Below the pieces are notes generated by a model, which was not told the DNA's origin, did no database searches, and worked only from the letters and a program-made list of their open reading frames with translations. A stretch of DNA of 64,000 nt. Origin: Treponema bryantii NK4A124 (GTDB lineage Bacteria; Spirochaetota; Spirochaetia; Treponematales; Treponemataceae). The stretch is taken from the NCBI RefSeq assembly GCF_000421345.1, contig NZ_ATWV01000003.1, forward strand, positions 62,001 through 126,000. The letters are read 5' to 3'. The position numbers and the translations under genes were made by a program. Shown in pieces: positions 16,784-27,300 of the stretch (position 1 is the first letter of the stretch; each line of letters begins with the position of its first letter).

Positions 16784-18067
16784 ATGAAAAAATTTATTAT
16801 TGGTGCTGCTATGTTGGCTCTCGCTGCAACTTCATTGTTCGCAGAGGGAAAAGTTCTTAATGTTTATTGTTGGAACGATGAGTTTGCATCACGCTTTAAC
16901 GACTACTACAAGGCTAAGAATCCTAAGGCTTTGGAAGGCGTAACTGTAAACTTCATCCAGACTCCAAACCAGGGTTCTGCTTATCAGGATAAGCTTACTC
17001 TTGCTCTTCTTAAGAATGAAGAAGTAAAGGTTAATGATCGTGTTGACCTCTTCCTCGTTGAAGCAGACTATGCTGTTAAATTTACAAAAGAGGGATATGC
17101 TCTTGATGTAATTAAAGATATCGGTCTTACAAAGAAAGATCTCGCAAATCAGTACCAGTACACAAAAGATGTTGTAACAGACTCTAAGAAAGTTCTCCGT
17201 GGTGTATCTTGGCAGGCTTGTCCTGCTGGAATGATCTACCGCCGTTCATATGCTAAGGCTTTGTTCGGAACAGATGATCCAGCAAAGGTACAGGAAAAGG
17301 TTGCTGACTGGGCTAAGTTCAACGCTGTTGCTGCACAGGCTAAGGCAAAGGGATACTACATGGTATCTGGTTATGATGATACATACCGTATCTTCGATGA
17401 CAACAGAAAGTCAGCTTGGGTAAAGGGTAACAAGATTGTAGTTGATCCAGCTATCAACACATGGATTTCACAGACTAAAGAATTCACAGACAAGGGATAT
17501 AACAACAAGACTTCTCTCTGGGCTTCTGAATGGTCTTCTGGTATGATGAAGGACGGAAAAGTATTCGCTTACTTCGGACCAGGCTGGCTCATCGACTTCT
17601 GTATGGCTAAAGACGATCCTGCTTCTGCTGCTAACGCTGGAGACTGGGGATTCTGTGAAGGTCCACAGGGCTTCTCTTGGGGTGGAACATGGATCTGTGC
17701 TGCTAACGGAACAGACAACATTGAGTTGATCAAAGACATCATGAAGACTCTTACATGTGATCAGGCTAACATGACAAAACTTGCTAAGGAAACAGGCGAC
17801 TTCGCTAACAACGTTCCTGCTATGACAGCTTTGGCTAACGACAAGTCATTCCACAACTCAGTACTTGGTGGACAGAACCCATATGCTCTTCTCTTGAAGA
17901 ACGCACAGTCTATCAACAAGAATACTATTTCTAAGTACGATCAGGGTATGTCTGAAAACATTCAGGCTGCAATGAAAGATTACTATGAAGGAAAAGTAAC
18001 TCTTGAAGAAGCTTGGGACAACTTCTATACATCAGTAATTGAATTGTATCCAAACTTGAAGAGATAG
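16784..18067 (+). CDS. extracellular solute-binding protein of a sugar-type ABC importer
   Basis: 427 aa, signal peptide MKKFIIGAAMLALAATSLFA then EGKVLNVYCWNDEF, typical of family 1 carbohydrate-binding proteins. There is no lipobox cysteine, so it is a soluble periplasmic protein or stays anchored by its signal. The body (WKGN, YFGPGWLIDF, WGGTWICAAN) matches the ABC sugar-binding fold. A strong AAGAAGGAG site, GCT-rich codons and a hairpin directly after the gene suggest high expression relative to the permeases. Ligand unknown; neighbours carry no sugar enzymes. The two permeases follow; the ATPase is absent and may be a shared MsmK/UgpC-type protein. Confidence 0.88.
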   Translation: MKKFIIGAAMLALAATSLFAEGKVLNVYCWNDEFASRFNDYYKAKNPKALEGVTVNFIQTPNQGSAYQDKLTLALLKNEEVKVNDRVDLFLVEADYAVKFTKEGYALDVIKDIGLTKKDLANQYQYTKDVVTDSKKVLRGVSWQACPAGMIYRRSYAKALFGTDDPAKVQEKVADWAKFNAVAAQAKAKGYYMVSGYDDTYRIFDDNRKSAWVKGNKIVVDPAINTWISQTKEFTDKGYNNKTSLWASEWSSGMMKDGKVFAYFGPGWLIDFCMAKDDPASAANAGDWGFCEGPQGFSWGGTWICAANGTDNIELIKDIMKTLTCDQANMTKLAKETGDFANNVPAMTALANDKSFHNSVLGGQNPYALLLKNAQSINKNTISKYDQGMSENIQAAMKDYYEGKVTLEEAWDNFYTSVIELYPNLKR

Positions 18068-18083
18068 TTTATAACTAACCTTC

Positions 18084-18119
18084 AAAAGGGGGAATTGCTC
18101 TGCACTTCCCCCTTTTTTT
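18084..18119 (+). terminator. intra-operon terminator/attenuator after the binding-protein gene
   Basis: AAAAGGGGGAA (18084-18094), loop, TTCCCCCTTTT (18106-18116) and a T-run to 18119. Strong hairpin; likely sets the excess of binding protein over permease. Confidence 0.85.
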
Positions 18120-18149
18120 AGTAAAAAAAATACATAAGAGGACGGTGTT

Positions 18150-19403
18150 ATGGACACTAATGTTTCAACAAAAAAGAACAAAAAAAAACATTCAGTACAA
18201 TATGATAGATGGGGTTATTTTTTCATTGCTCCCTTCTTCCTTGTTTATTTAGTTTTTTCATTAATTCCCCTTTTAACAACTTTTGTTTATAGTTTTTTTG
18301 AAAATTACCGCATTGGTCTTGATACAGTAGGACCTTATGCTAAAGTTTATAGATATTTTGATGGTAACAAAGAAGATTTTGAGTGGGAACTCGAAGAACT
18401 TCCTTTGGCTCTCGACACCTTCGTTGCAGAATATGAAGGCGACACACTCACTCTCGATATAAAAGACGAAATCATGGATGCACTTTATGAGGTTGACGGC
18501 ACAATCGATTACGATGCTTATGAAAAAGACCTTGTAAAGCTGCTCGAAAAAGATATCGAAAACGGTAAATCAGTAGAGGCCTTTGCAGAAGATGCAAAAG
18601 CTCTCATCACAAAAGAAATTTCTGCTTTTAAGAAAAACATCTCTGTTGTTTTCAATAAAAATGACAACATGGGACGCTATTTCTTAAATACAATGATTAT
18701 GTGGATTATGGGATTCGTTCCACAGATTTTAATTTCCCTTTTGCTTGCTGTATGGTTTACAAACACAGAATTGAATCTAAAATTCCAGAGATTCTTTAAA
18801 ACTGTAATTTACATGCCAAACCTTATCATGGCTGCAGCATTCTCAATGCTTTTCTATGCTATGTTCTCTCCATCGGGTCCTGTAAACGGTCTTATTGCAA
18901 GGTTCTACGCAAGCATGTCTAACACTGCTGCAACCGGAGCTGAATTTGAACCAATCAGATTCTTCTCTTCTACAGGCTGGACACGAGGTCTTGTTGCAAC
19001 AATGAACTTCCTTATGTGGTATGGAAACACAACAATCATGCTTATGGCTGGTGTAATGGGAATTGACACAAGTATTTTTGAAGCAGCCCGTATTGATGGT
19101 GCTGGTCCTTTCAAGACTTTCTTCAAAATTACACTTCCACTTCTGCTTCCTATTTTTGTTTACGTACTTATTACTTCTTTAATTGGTGGTATCCAGATGT
19201 TCGATGTACCTCAGATTTTGACAAATGGTAAAGGTACACCTAACAGAACTACCATGACAATTATCATGAAGTTGAATAACCACTTGTTCAGTAAAAACTA
19301 CGGACCTGCAGGTATTACCTCTATCCTTATTTTTGCAATTACAGGTGTACTTAGCGGCATTGTATATAAAACAACAATGCAGAAATACACAAATAAACGC
19401 TAG
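18150..19403 (+). CDS. ABC sugar transporter permease (MalF-like) with large extracytoplasmic insertion
   Basis: 417 aa. TM1 at about residues 25-47, then an acidic stretch of about 130 residues (48-175) rich in Glu/Asp, then five helices of the MetI-like domain. The EAA loop reads EAARIDGAGPFKTFFKITLP (about residues 310-330). Typical MalF-like permeases of this family are about 290-310 aa, so the insertion is unusual. It would project into the periplasm and may contact the binding protein. Ribosome site AAGAGGACGG. Preceded by the 18084 attenuator and followed after 21 bp by the second permease. Confidence 0.88.
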   Translation: MDTNVSTKKNKKKHSVQYDRWGYFFIAPFFLVYLVFSLIPLLTTFVYSFFENYRIGLDTVGPYAKVYRYFDGNKEDFEWELEELPLALDTFVAEYEGDTLTLDIKDEIMDALYEVDGTIDYDAYEKDLVKLLEKDIENGKSVEAFAEDAKALITKEISAFKKNISVVFNKNDNMGRYFLNTMIMWIMGFVPQILISLLLAVWFTNTELNLKFQRFFKTVIYMPNLIMAAAFSMLFYAMFSPSGPVNGLIARFYASMSNTAATGAEFEPIRFFSSTGWTRGLVATMNFLMWYGNTTIMLMAGVMGIDTSIFEAARIDGAGPFKTFFKITLPLLLPIFVYVLITSLIGGIQMFDVPQILTNGKGTPNRTTMTIIMKLNNHLFSKNYGPAGITSILIFAITGVLSGIVYKTTMQKYTNKR

Positions 19404-19424
19404 GAATACAGGAGAAATAATATT

Positions 19425-20354
19425 ATGGAAAAAATAGCAAGTCAGAGCAGAAATGTTGGAGTTAAGAGAATAATCTGTTACATCGTATTAATTCTTCTTG
19501 CAATCATTTCTCTTTTTCCTCTTTATACTATGCTTATAAACTGTACAAGATTGCATTCACAGATTCAGCAGGGCTTCTCATTCCTGCCAGGTTCAGCATT
19601 TGGCAAGAACTTTACAAACCTTGCAATCAACAAAGAGACAACAAGTGGTTTCTGGCAGTCTTTGATTCAGAAATATGAAATTGCAGATAAGGGTAACTAC
19701 GCAGAAAACTATCCTGTTCTTCGTGGTATGTTAAACTCACTTTTCATTGCAGCTTTAACAGCTCTCTTCACTACTTACTTCTCTGCAATGACATCTTACG
19801 GAATTTATATGTATAACTTCAAACTTAAGAAGTTTTCATTCCGTTTCATTATGGCAATCATGATGGTTCCAACTCAGGTTTCAACTCTTGGTTTTATAAG
19901 ACTTCTTGAGAAAATGCATCTTATGAACAGTTTCGTAGGTCTTATAGTTCCTTCTATTGCGGCCCCTATCGTATTCTTCTATATGTATCAGTCAATGGAA
20001 GCAACCCTTCCATACTCTATCGTAGAAGCAGCACGTGTAGACGGTTGTCCAGAGTTCAGAACCTTCAATCAGATTGTAGTTCCTATGATGAAGCCTGCAT
20101 TTGCAGTTCAGATTATTTTTGCTTTCGTTTCATCATGGAACAACTACTTTGTCCCAGCTCTTGTTATTACTGACAAGATTAAGTGGACTGTTCCAATTGT
20201 AATTGCAGCTGCACGAAATGCAGACTACATGAACCGAGACCAGGGTATTAACTACATGCTTATGACACTCGCAATTGTTCCTCTTATGGTTATGTACCTT
20301 ACCCTTTCTCGTTACATCATTGGCGGAACAACTGCCGGCGGTGTAAAAGAATAA
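19425..20354 (+). CDS. ABC sugar transporter permease (MalG-like)
   Basis: 309 aa, six membrane helices. The EAA motif EAARVDGCPEFRTFNQIVVP lies near residues 204-223 for contact with the ATPase. The TM1-TM2 loop is longer than usual (about residues 45-100). Start preceded by AGGAGAAATA. It is the last gene of the operon; a strong terminator follows at 20381. No ATP-binding protein is encoded nearby. Confidence 0.9.
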   Translation: MEKIASQSRNVGVKRIICYIVLILLAIISLFPLYTMLINCTRLHSQIQQGFSFLPGSAFGKNFTNLAINKETTSGFWQSLIQKYEIADKGNYAENYPVLRGMLNSLFIAALTALFTTYFSAMTSYGIYMYNFKLKKFSFRFIMAIMMVPTQVSTLGFIRLLEKMHLMNSFVGLIVPSIAAPIVFFYMYQSMEATLPYSIVEAARVDGCPEFRTFNQIVVPMMKPAFAVQIIFAFVSSWNNYFVPALVITDKIKWTVPIVIAAARNADYMNRDQGINYMLMTLAIVPLMVMYLTLSRYIIGGTTAGGVKE

Positions 20355-20380
20355 GTTTTATTTCCTCTTATTATTTTTTT

Positions 20381-20416
20381 GGCTGCCAGAGACGGACACC
20401 TTTGGCAGCCTTTTTT
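20381..20416 (+). terminator. terminator of the ABC transporter operon
   Basis: GGCTGCCA (20381-20388), 14-nt loop, TGGCAGCC (20403-20410), six T. Confidence 0.9.
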
Positions 20417-20464
20417 GTTTATAAATTTTATGTATAAAAGATGATTTTAAAAAGTACTTTTGTA

Positions 20465-20493
20465 TTAACAAAAAACGTTTAATAGATTATAAT
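20465..20493 (+). promoter_or_regulatory. promoter of the malate/lactate dehydrogenase-fumC operon
   Basis: TTAACA (20465-20470), 17-bp spacer, TATAAT (20488-20493). Start point expected near 20500. The 5' leader is about 73 nt. Confidence 0.75.
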
Positions 20494-20499
20494 TGATAA

Positions 20500-20519
20500 G
20501 ATAATCAGGGGATTTTCGT
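20500..20519 (+). promoter_or_regulatory. start-site motif shared with the hdr-flx operon
   Basis: GATAATCAGGGGATTTTCGT begins about 7 nt after the -10. The hdr operon has GATAATTAGGGGAAAAATCGT at the same position relative to its own -10 (28169-28189). Function unknown: an operator over the transcription start or a common 5' mRNA element. Confidence 0.5.
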
Positions 20520-20573
20520 CAAAAAAAATCCTTACATAATTTTCACAGAATATTTATTTTAGGAGACAGAAAT

Positions 20574-21515
20574 ATGTCAAGAAAAATTACAATCATCGGT
20601 GCAGGACAGGTTGGTTCTACTGTTGCCTATGCCCTTACCTTGAAGCAGATTGCTTCAGAAATCGTTATCATCGATATCATTAAAGAAAAGGCTATGGGAG
20701 AGGCAATGGATATCCGCCAGGGTACTCCATTTATCGGCCCTGTTTATGTTCACGACGGTGATTATGAGGATGCAAAAGGCTCTGATATCGTTGTATTTAC
20801 TTCAGGTGTTGGACGCAAGCCTGGACAGTCACGTCTTGACCTTACACAGACAAATGTTGATATCACAAAATCTGTAATTCCTCAGATTACAAAGGCTGCT
20901 CCTAATGCACTTTATGTTATCGTTGCTAACCCAGTTGATATTCTTACATATCAGTTTGTAAAGACTTCTGGTATTCCTGCAAACCGCATTTTCGGTACAG
21001 GTACAATGCTTGATACTGCACGCTTCCGTGCCCGCATTGCAGAAAACTACAAGGTAGCTCAGGAAAATGTTCACGGTTATGTATTCGGTGAACACGGAGA
21101 TTCTTCTTTCGTACCTTGGTCTCTCGCTAACATCGGTTCTATTCCTGTTGATGATTTTGCTAAATCTTACCGCGGAGAAAAACTTCCAGATTTCGATAAA
21201 AATGATGTTGAAGACTATATCCGCAAGTCAGGCGGAATCATCATTGCTGCAAAGAAGTGCACAAACTACGCAATTGGTGTAACAACAGCTACTCTCTGTG
21301 AAGCTTTGAACTACGATACAGATTCAGTTCTTACAATTTCTACAATGCTCGATGGTGAATACGGAATCAAAGACGTATGTCTTTCTATTCCAACTGTTAT
21401 AGGTGGTAACGGAATTAAGGGCAGAATTGAAGCACCTCTTACAGATACAGAAATTGCTTCTCTCCGCCACAGTGCAGACTGCCTCAAAGAGGTTATTAAA
21501 CAGGTAAATTTCTAG
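20574..21515 (+). CDS. LDH-fold 2-hydroxyacid dehydrogenase, predicted malate dehydrogenase
   Basis: 313 aa, full LDH/MDH fold. NAD site GAGQVGS (9-15) and Asp34; catalytic His174 in GEHGDS, Asp147, Arg150 and Arg87. Overall it resembles bacterial L-lactate dehydrogenases (GTGTMLDTARFR, ILTYQFV). However, the specificity position (Gln102 in LDH, within QKPGETR) is Arg81 here, in GRKPGQSR. Arg at this position selects oxaloacetate, and Gln102Arg is the classic LDH-to-MDH change. Thr at the second specificity position (CTNYAIG) remains LDH-like. The next gene, 9 bp downstream, is fumarase, which favours malate. I call it MDH by inference; an automatic annotation would probably say L-LDH. Ribosome site TAGGAGACAG. 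Confidence 0.75.
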   Translation: MSRKITIIGAGQVGSTVAYALTLKQIASEIVIIDIIKEKAMGEAMDIRQGTPFIGPVYVHDGDYEDAKGSDIVVFTSGVGRKPGQSRLDLTQTNVDITKSVIPQITKAAPNALYVIVANPVDILTYQFVKTSGIPANRIFGTGTMLDTARFRARIAENYKVAQENVHGYVFGEHGDSSFVPWSLANIGSIPVDDFAKSYRGEKLPDFDKNDVEDYIRKSGGIIIAAKKCTNYAIGVTTATLCEALNYDTDSVLTISTMLDGEYGIKDVCLSIPTVIGGNGIKGRIEAPLTDTEIASLRHSADCLKEVIKQVNF

Positions 21516-21524
21516 GAGCAGAGA

Positions 21525-22910
21525 ATGGAATACAAAATTGAACATGACTCAATGGGCGAAGTAAAGGTTCCTGCAGATAAATACTGGGGGGCCCAGACAG
21601 AACGCAGCCACGAAAATTTTGAAATTGGTGTAGGCATTGAAACAATGCCTCGTGAAATTACAAAGGCTTTCGGTTACCTCAAAAAGGCAGCTGCAATGGC
21701 TAACAATGCCCTCAAGCCTGAGAAGATGACAAAAGAAAAGCTTAGCGCAATCAAAAAGGCTTGTGACGAAGTAATCGCCGGAAAACTCAACGATCACTTC
21801 CCTCTCGTTGTATGGCAGACAGGTTCTGGTACACAGAGCAACATGAATGCTAACGAAGTTATCGCTAACCGCGCTAACGAAATTGCAGGTAAAAAACTTT
21901 GCCATCCAAACGACGACATCAACATGAGCCAGTCTTCTAACGACACCTTCCCTACTGCCCTTCATATTTCGGCAGTATATGCAATCGAAGACAAGCTCTT
22001 CCCAGCAATCGATACTCTTGTAGAGACCTTCAAAAAGCTCGAAAAAGAAAATATGAAGATTGTTAAGTCTGGACGTACTCACCTTCAGGACGCTGTACCT
22101 ATTTCTTTCGGTCAGGAAATTTCCGGCTGGAGAACATCTCTCGAGCAGGATAAAAAGATGCTCCAGTCTTCACTTCCATTCCTTAAGCAGCTCGCTCTTG
22201 GTGGTACTGCTGTAGGAACCGGACTCAACACACCAAAGGGCTTTGACAAGAAAGTTGCTGAATGCGTTTCTGAACTCACAGGAAAGAAGTTCGTAACTGC
22301 ACCTAACAAGTTCCATGCCCTTACAAGCAAGGACGAACTTGTATATGCCCACGGTGCAATCAAGGCTCTGGCCGCAGATATGATGAAGATTGCCAACGAT
22401 GTTCGCTGGTTAGCAAGCGGTCCTCGTGACGGTCTTGGAGAAATCCACATTCCTGAAAATGAACCAGGTTCATCAATCATGCCAGGAAAGGTAAACCCAA
22501 CTCAGTGCGAAGCTGTAACTATGGTTGCTGTTCAGGTAATGGGTAACGACGCTGCAATCGGCTTTGCTGCTTCCCAGGGTAACTTTGAACTGAACGTATT
22601 TATGCCTGTAATCGCATACAACTTTATCCAGTCTGCCCGCCTCCTCGCAGAGGCTATGCTCAGCTTCAATAAGAACTGTGCGGTTGGTATCAAAGCAAAC
22701 AAAGACAAAATGCACCATAACCTTTACAACTCTTTGATGCTTGTAACAGCATTAAATCCATATATTGGTTATGAAAACGCAGCTAAAACAGCACACAAAG
22801 CTTTTGATGAAAATATCTCGCTCAAAGATGCCTGCGTAGGACTCGGCTTCCTCACAGCTGCAGAGTTTGACAAGGTATTCAAACCAGAAGCAATGGCTTT
22901 CCCTCGTTAA
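21525..22910 (+). CDS. fumC: class II fumarate hydratase
   Basis: 461 aa, normal FumC length, oxygen-stable non-iron class. Signature [16 protein letters not shown] near residue 318 (mobile catalytic loop with Ser), [15 protein letters not shown] near 97 and [10 protein letters not shown] near 184. It interconverts malate and fumarate in the cytoplasm. Start ATG preceded by TAGGAG. It is cotranscribed with the dehydrogenase gene, forming an oxaloacetate-malate-fumarate segment. A hairpin follows the stop at 22918. Confidence 0.95.
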   Translation: MEYKIEHDSMGEVKVPADKYWGAQTERSHENFEIGVGIETMPREITKAFGYLKKAAAMANNALKPEKMTKEKLSAIKKACDEVIAGKLNDHFPLVVWQTGSGTQSNMNANEVIANRANEIAGKKLCHPNDDINMSQSSNDTFPTALHISAVYAIEDKLFPAIDTLVETFKKLEKENMKIVKSGRTHLQDAVPISFGQEISGWRTSLEQDKKMLQSSLPFLKQLALGGTAVGTGLNTPKGFDKKVAECVSELTGKKFVTAPNKFHALTSKDELVYAHGAIKALAADMMKIANDVRWLASGPRDGLGEIHIPENEPGSSIMPGKVNPTQCEAVTMVAVQVMGNDAAIGFAASQGNFELNVFMPVIAYNFIQSARLLAEAMLSFNKNCAVGIKANKDKMHHNLYNSLMLVTALNPYIGYENAAKTAHKAFDENISLKDACVGLGFLTAAEFDKVFKPEAMAFPR

Positions 22911-22917
22911 TGCATAT

Positions 22918-22946
22918 AAGGATGGCAGGCTATGCCTGTCATCCTT
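22918..22946 (+). terminator. hairpin after fumC
   Basis: AAGGATGGCAGGC (22918-22930), loop TAT, GCCTGTCATCCTT (22934-22946): a 13-bp stem with one G-T pair. The T-tract is weak, so partial read-through into the signalling operon is possible. An ATG at 22932 lies inside this hairpin. Confidence 0.6.
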
Positions 22947-22967
22947 GTAATATTTCAGGATTATTTA

Positions 22968-24332
22968 TTGAAACAGAAATTCCCTATATTTATTTTAATT
23001 ACTGTTTCTCTTATTCTTTTAGCAGTAATTACCCCATCTTATTTACATAACAAATCACACGAAATCTCAAATAACCAGTTAGTTGCCTCTCACATTCACG
23101 GACTCATTGCAGGAAATATTGAACGTCCAATAGGAATTACAAGCGGTTTAAGTTCTGACGAATTTCTTATTCAGGCTCTTGAACGTGAAGAAAAGACAAA
23201 TGAAAAAGAAATGGAAAACATGATGTCTTCTTTTCTTACAGCTGTAAAAAATCAATTTGGTTATGAGTCTGTATTTGTAATTTCAGAAAATAGCAAAAGA
23301 TTTTACACTTCAAATGGCATTGCTAAAATTGTAAACCCTCAGGTAGATCCTTATGACAACTGGTATCCTATTCTTCTTGATACTGCAGATAACATTAATG
23401 TAGAAACTTATCGTGATCAGCAATTTGATTATCGCTGGAGTATTTTTGTAACTGGAAAAATTAGAAATACAGAGGGTAAGATTGAAGGAGTTTGTGGCAT
23501 AGCTCTTCCAATGGATGACTGGCAGAAAATGCTTTTGTCGGTTGAAAAAGAATACAAGGTTAAAATTAATCTTATAGATTCTCAGGGGCTTGTTCAGGTT
23601 GATACAGATTACAATAATATCCAGAACGCCTATATATCTGATGCTCTTTCTGACTCTACTAATGCACATGGCTTTACTCATACTGAAAAAGGCAGAAACG
23701 GCTTTAGAATGACCAGATATCTTACCAGCTTAAAATGGTTTCTGGTAATTCAGGGAAGCAATGTAATTGAAGCGGAATTTGAAGGTACCCTGATAATCAT
23801 CCTTATAAATATTTTTCTAATAACTTCACTAATTCTTTTACTTCTTGAACATAAAAAAAAGCTTCGTCATGATTTTATAAAATCTTCTTTACCGGAAGAT
23901 GAATTAACAGGACTTCCTAACCGCAATTACATAAAAGAAGCTTATGGAGAACTTGGAGTCTTTAACACAACCCGTTACAAAACTCTCGCAGTTTTTGACA
24001 TTGACCATTTTAAAACGGTAAATGAAGGACGTAACGGTGATGAAATTATTCTTGGAATTGTAGAGCTTGCAAAAAAAGCTCTTGATGAAAAAGGAATAAT
24101 GTTCCGCTATTCCGGAGATGAGTTTGTTCTTTTTATTGAAATGGATCTTGCTGAAACTGAAGAAAGGTTTAAGACTTTCTGTAAAGAAGCAAAAGAAAAT
24201 TTTGATGTAACGATTTCTGCAGGTCTTGTAAAAGTTGACTTGTCCGTTTCAATAAAAACAAATTACTATCGTGCCGTTCAGGCCTGTTATGCAAGAAAAG
24301 AAGCAGGCGGTAATGGCGTAGGAATAAGATGA
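22968..24332 (+). CDS. Cache-like sensor diguanylate cyclase (SGDEF)
   Basis: 454 aa from TTG 22968, which has CAGGA 7 nt upstream. An in-frame ATG at 22932 exists but is buried in the fumC hairpin and would add 12 residues before the first helix. TM1 about residues 5-23, a periplasmic Cache-like sensor (25-270), TM2 (about 275-295) and a GGDEF domain with ELTGLPNR, FDIDHFK and the active site YSGDEF (about residue 382). SGDEF cyclases are usually active. No RxxD inhibitory site is seen. It would make c-di-GMP in response to a periplasmic ligand. Its end overlaps the kinase start by 4 nt (ATGA). Confidence 0.85.
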   Translation: MKQKFPIFILITVSLILLAVITPSYLHNKSHEISNNQLVASHIHGLIAGNIERPIGITSGLSSDEFLIQALEREEKTNEKEMENMMSSFLTAVKNQFGYESVFVISENSKRFYTSNGIAKIVNPQVDPYDNWYPILLDTADNINVETYRDQQFDYRWSIFVTGKIRNTEGKIEGVCGIALPMDDWQKMLLSVEKEYKVKINLIDSQGLVQVDTDYNNIQNAYISDALSDSTNAHGFTHTEKGRNGFRMTRYLTSLKWFLVIQGSNVIEAEFEGTLIIILINIFLITSLILLLLEHKKKLRHDFIKSSLPEDELTGLPNRNYIKEAYGELGVFNTTRYKTLAVFDIDHFKTVNEGRNGDEIILGIVELAKKALDEKGIMFRYSGDEFVLFIEMDLAETEERFKTFCKEAKENFDVTISAGLVKVDLSVSIKTNYYRAVQACYARKEAGGNGVGIR

Positions 24333-27300
24333 AAAACAGGTCTACAAACATCTTAAAAAAACAGACAATTTTATATATCGCATCAACAATGGCTTTTGTA
24401 TATTTTTTATCAGCCTTTGTAATTTATTTTTATTTCAGTAATCTCACCCGTGATAATCAGAACAAAACAATTTCGCTTGCTACCGAAAAGAAAATAATTG
24501 AATTAAATACTTTTTTTAATTCATCAGAAAATATTGTAAAAGAATTTCAAGCCTATATTATGGGCACAATTGAGGAAGACAGAATTCTTAACGATGCCGA
24601 ATATGAAGCACAATACATGGAAAACTTGTCTAAGGTAATGTCTTCTCTTGCTGTTTTTCAAAAGGGAGCAGTAGGTGCTTTTTTCCGAATGGAGAATTCA
24701 AAGTATGGACCTTCAAGAGGCGTTTATATTACAGGCGGCTACCAGAAAAGTTTTGTAATCACACGAACGACAAATCTTTCAAAATACTCCCCTACCGACA
24801 CAGAAAATGTCGGCTGGTATTATTTACCGATATGGAAAAAAGCACCGGCATGGACTTCTCCATATAATAAAACAAATATCAGTCAGAAAATGATTTCTTA
24901 CTCCATTCCCCTTTATAAAAATGGAAATCTTTTAGGCGTAGTTGGAATTGAATTGAATCTTGCAATGATTGAAGATATGGTAAACTCTCTTCAACTGGAA
25001 GGTTCTAAAGGAATCTTGTTAGGCGAAGAAAATAACCTTATTCACATCAACACCCGTTATGAACTTACAAAGGCTGTAGAACGTTCTGCCGAGCTTTCCA
25101 TTATTCTTGAGCAGTTCCAGAATTCAGAAAATAATGCACTTCAGAAATTTACCTGGGAAGGAAATAAATATTACGGAAACCTTTCAAAACTAGACAATGG
25201 AATGTCATATATTACGGCAATTTCACAAAACGAATTGTTCAAAAATCTTTATGGTCAGATTGTTTTACTTATACTTGCGTTTTTTATGGTAAGTCTTTTA
25301 ACCATAGTTTTAATTTTCTTTATTAACACAAAAATAATCCGGCCTATAAAAATCATTACAAGAACAACAAACAGGCTTGCTCGTGGAGAATTATTTGTTG
25401 ATATTCCTTATCAGTCTGAAAATGAAATCGGAACCCTTGCTAACAATATCCGTTTAATGACGACTCAGCTTAAAGAATATATTGAATATATAAGCGAACA
25501 GACAAAAAAAGAAAGGGAAGCAAAAGAAGCAGCTCTTACAGAAAGTCAGATAAACGCTGCGGCTTCTCAGGCTAAGTCTACTTTCCTTGCCAACATGAGC
25601 CACGAAATCAGAACCCCTATCAATGCCGTTCTTGGCATGAACGAAATGATTCTTCGTGAAGCAAAAGATAAAACGATTCTCGGATATTCAGCAAACATCA
25701 AAACGGCGGGCACTAACCTGCTCTCAATTGTAAATGACATCCTCGATTTTTCTAAAATTGAAGCAGGTAAAATGGAACTTATTTCTGACAATTACGAAAT
25801 GTCATCTCTTATTATTGATTTAATGAACATGACCCGCGAACGAGCTCATAACAAGGGGCTTAAATATGAACTTAATGTTTCTCCCGACTTTCCTAAAACC
25901 TTATTCGGCGACAGCATACGTATAAAACAGTGCATATTAAATCTTCTTACAAATGCAATCAAATACACAAAAGAAGGCTCAATCACCTTCACAATCAATT
26001 TTGATAAATTAAACAATGATGAACTTTTATTAAAAGTGCACGTAATTGATACAGGCTGCGGAATTAAAAGCGAAGATATGGAAAAACTCTTTGCACCTTT
26101 TGAACGCATCGAAGAAGGTAAAAACAGAACAATTGAAGGCTCTGGTCTTGGTATCAGCATTGTACGCAAGCTTCTGCGTATGATGGAAAGTACGCTTGAA
26201 GTTCAAAGTACATACGGTAAAGGTTCTGACTTTTCTTTCCAGATAAAACAGAAGGTTATAGACTGGACACCAGCCGGAGACTTAAACGAAGCCTATATTG
26301 AAAGTGTAAAGCAAATGGCCAATTATAAAGAGAAGCTTCACGCCCCTCGTGCACATCTTCTTTTTGTTGATGACACAGCAATGAACCTCGATGTAATAAA
26401 AGGCCTTCTTAAAAATACAGGAATTAAAATTGACACTGCTCTTAGCGGAAAAGAAGCTCTTGAAGCAGTAAAACATAATACCTACGATATTCTCTTTATA
26501 GATCACCGCATGCCGGAAATGGATGGTATAGAAACCCTTCATGCAATGAAAGAAATGAAAGATAATCTTTCTGCAGGAAAACCTTGTATTGCACTCACAG
26601 CAAATGCAATCAGCGGTGTAAGAAAAATGTATCTCAACGAAGGTTTTGATGATTATATTTCAAAACCTGTAAATCCGGCAAAACTCGAAGAACTTATAAA
26701 ACAATATTTGCCGCAAGAATATATTGAAGAAGTTCCCGGCGATGAAACTTCTGACAATATTAAAGCTGATGAATATTCTGACTTCCTAAATAACTTATAT
26801 AAGATTGATGAACTTGATGCAGAGTCGGCCCTGAAAAACTGCGGCTCAGAAGAACTTCTTTTTTCAACAATCAGACAGTATTACAATTCAATTGATGAAA
26901 AAGCTCTTGAACTCCAGAACTTCTTCGAAGCTGAGGACTGGAAAAACTACGAAATTAAAGTTCATGCCCTTAAAAGCACTTCCCGCCTCATAGGTGCATT
27001 AAAGCTTTCAAAACTTGCAGAACATTTAGAAGAGTGTGCAAATAATCAGACAATAGATGAGATTAATGAAAAACATAAAACCCTTATGGATACCTTTTTA
27101 AGTCTGAAGCATACTCTCGAACCTCTTATCCATGAAAATAATTATATCGAAAAACCCGAAATCTCAAAGGAAGCTTTATCCGAAAAAATAAAACTTATTC
27201 AGGAATATGCAGATTCATTTGATATTGATGGACTTGATAACCTGATAAAAGAATTACAATCGGTAAAACTCCCGCTTGATTTTTCAGATAAATTTGATAA

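Noticed and set aside
20574-21515. Calling the gene plain L-lactate dehydrogenase
   Set aside because: The specificity Gln is Arg and fumC is adjacent; malate is more likely, though LDH activity is not excluded.
22932-22967. ATG 22932 as start of the diguanylate cyclase
   Set aside because: It lies in the fumC terminator hairpin and adds residues before TM1; TTG 22968 has CAGGA at proper spacing.
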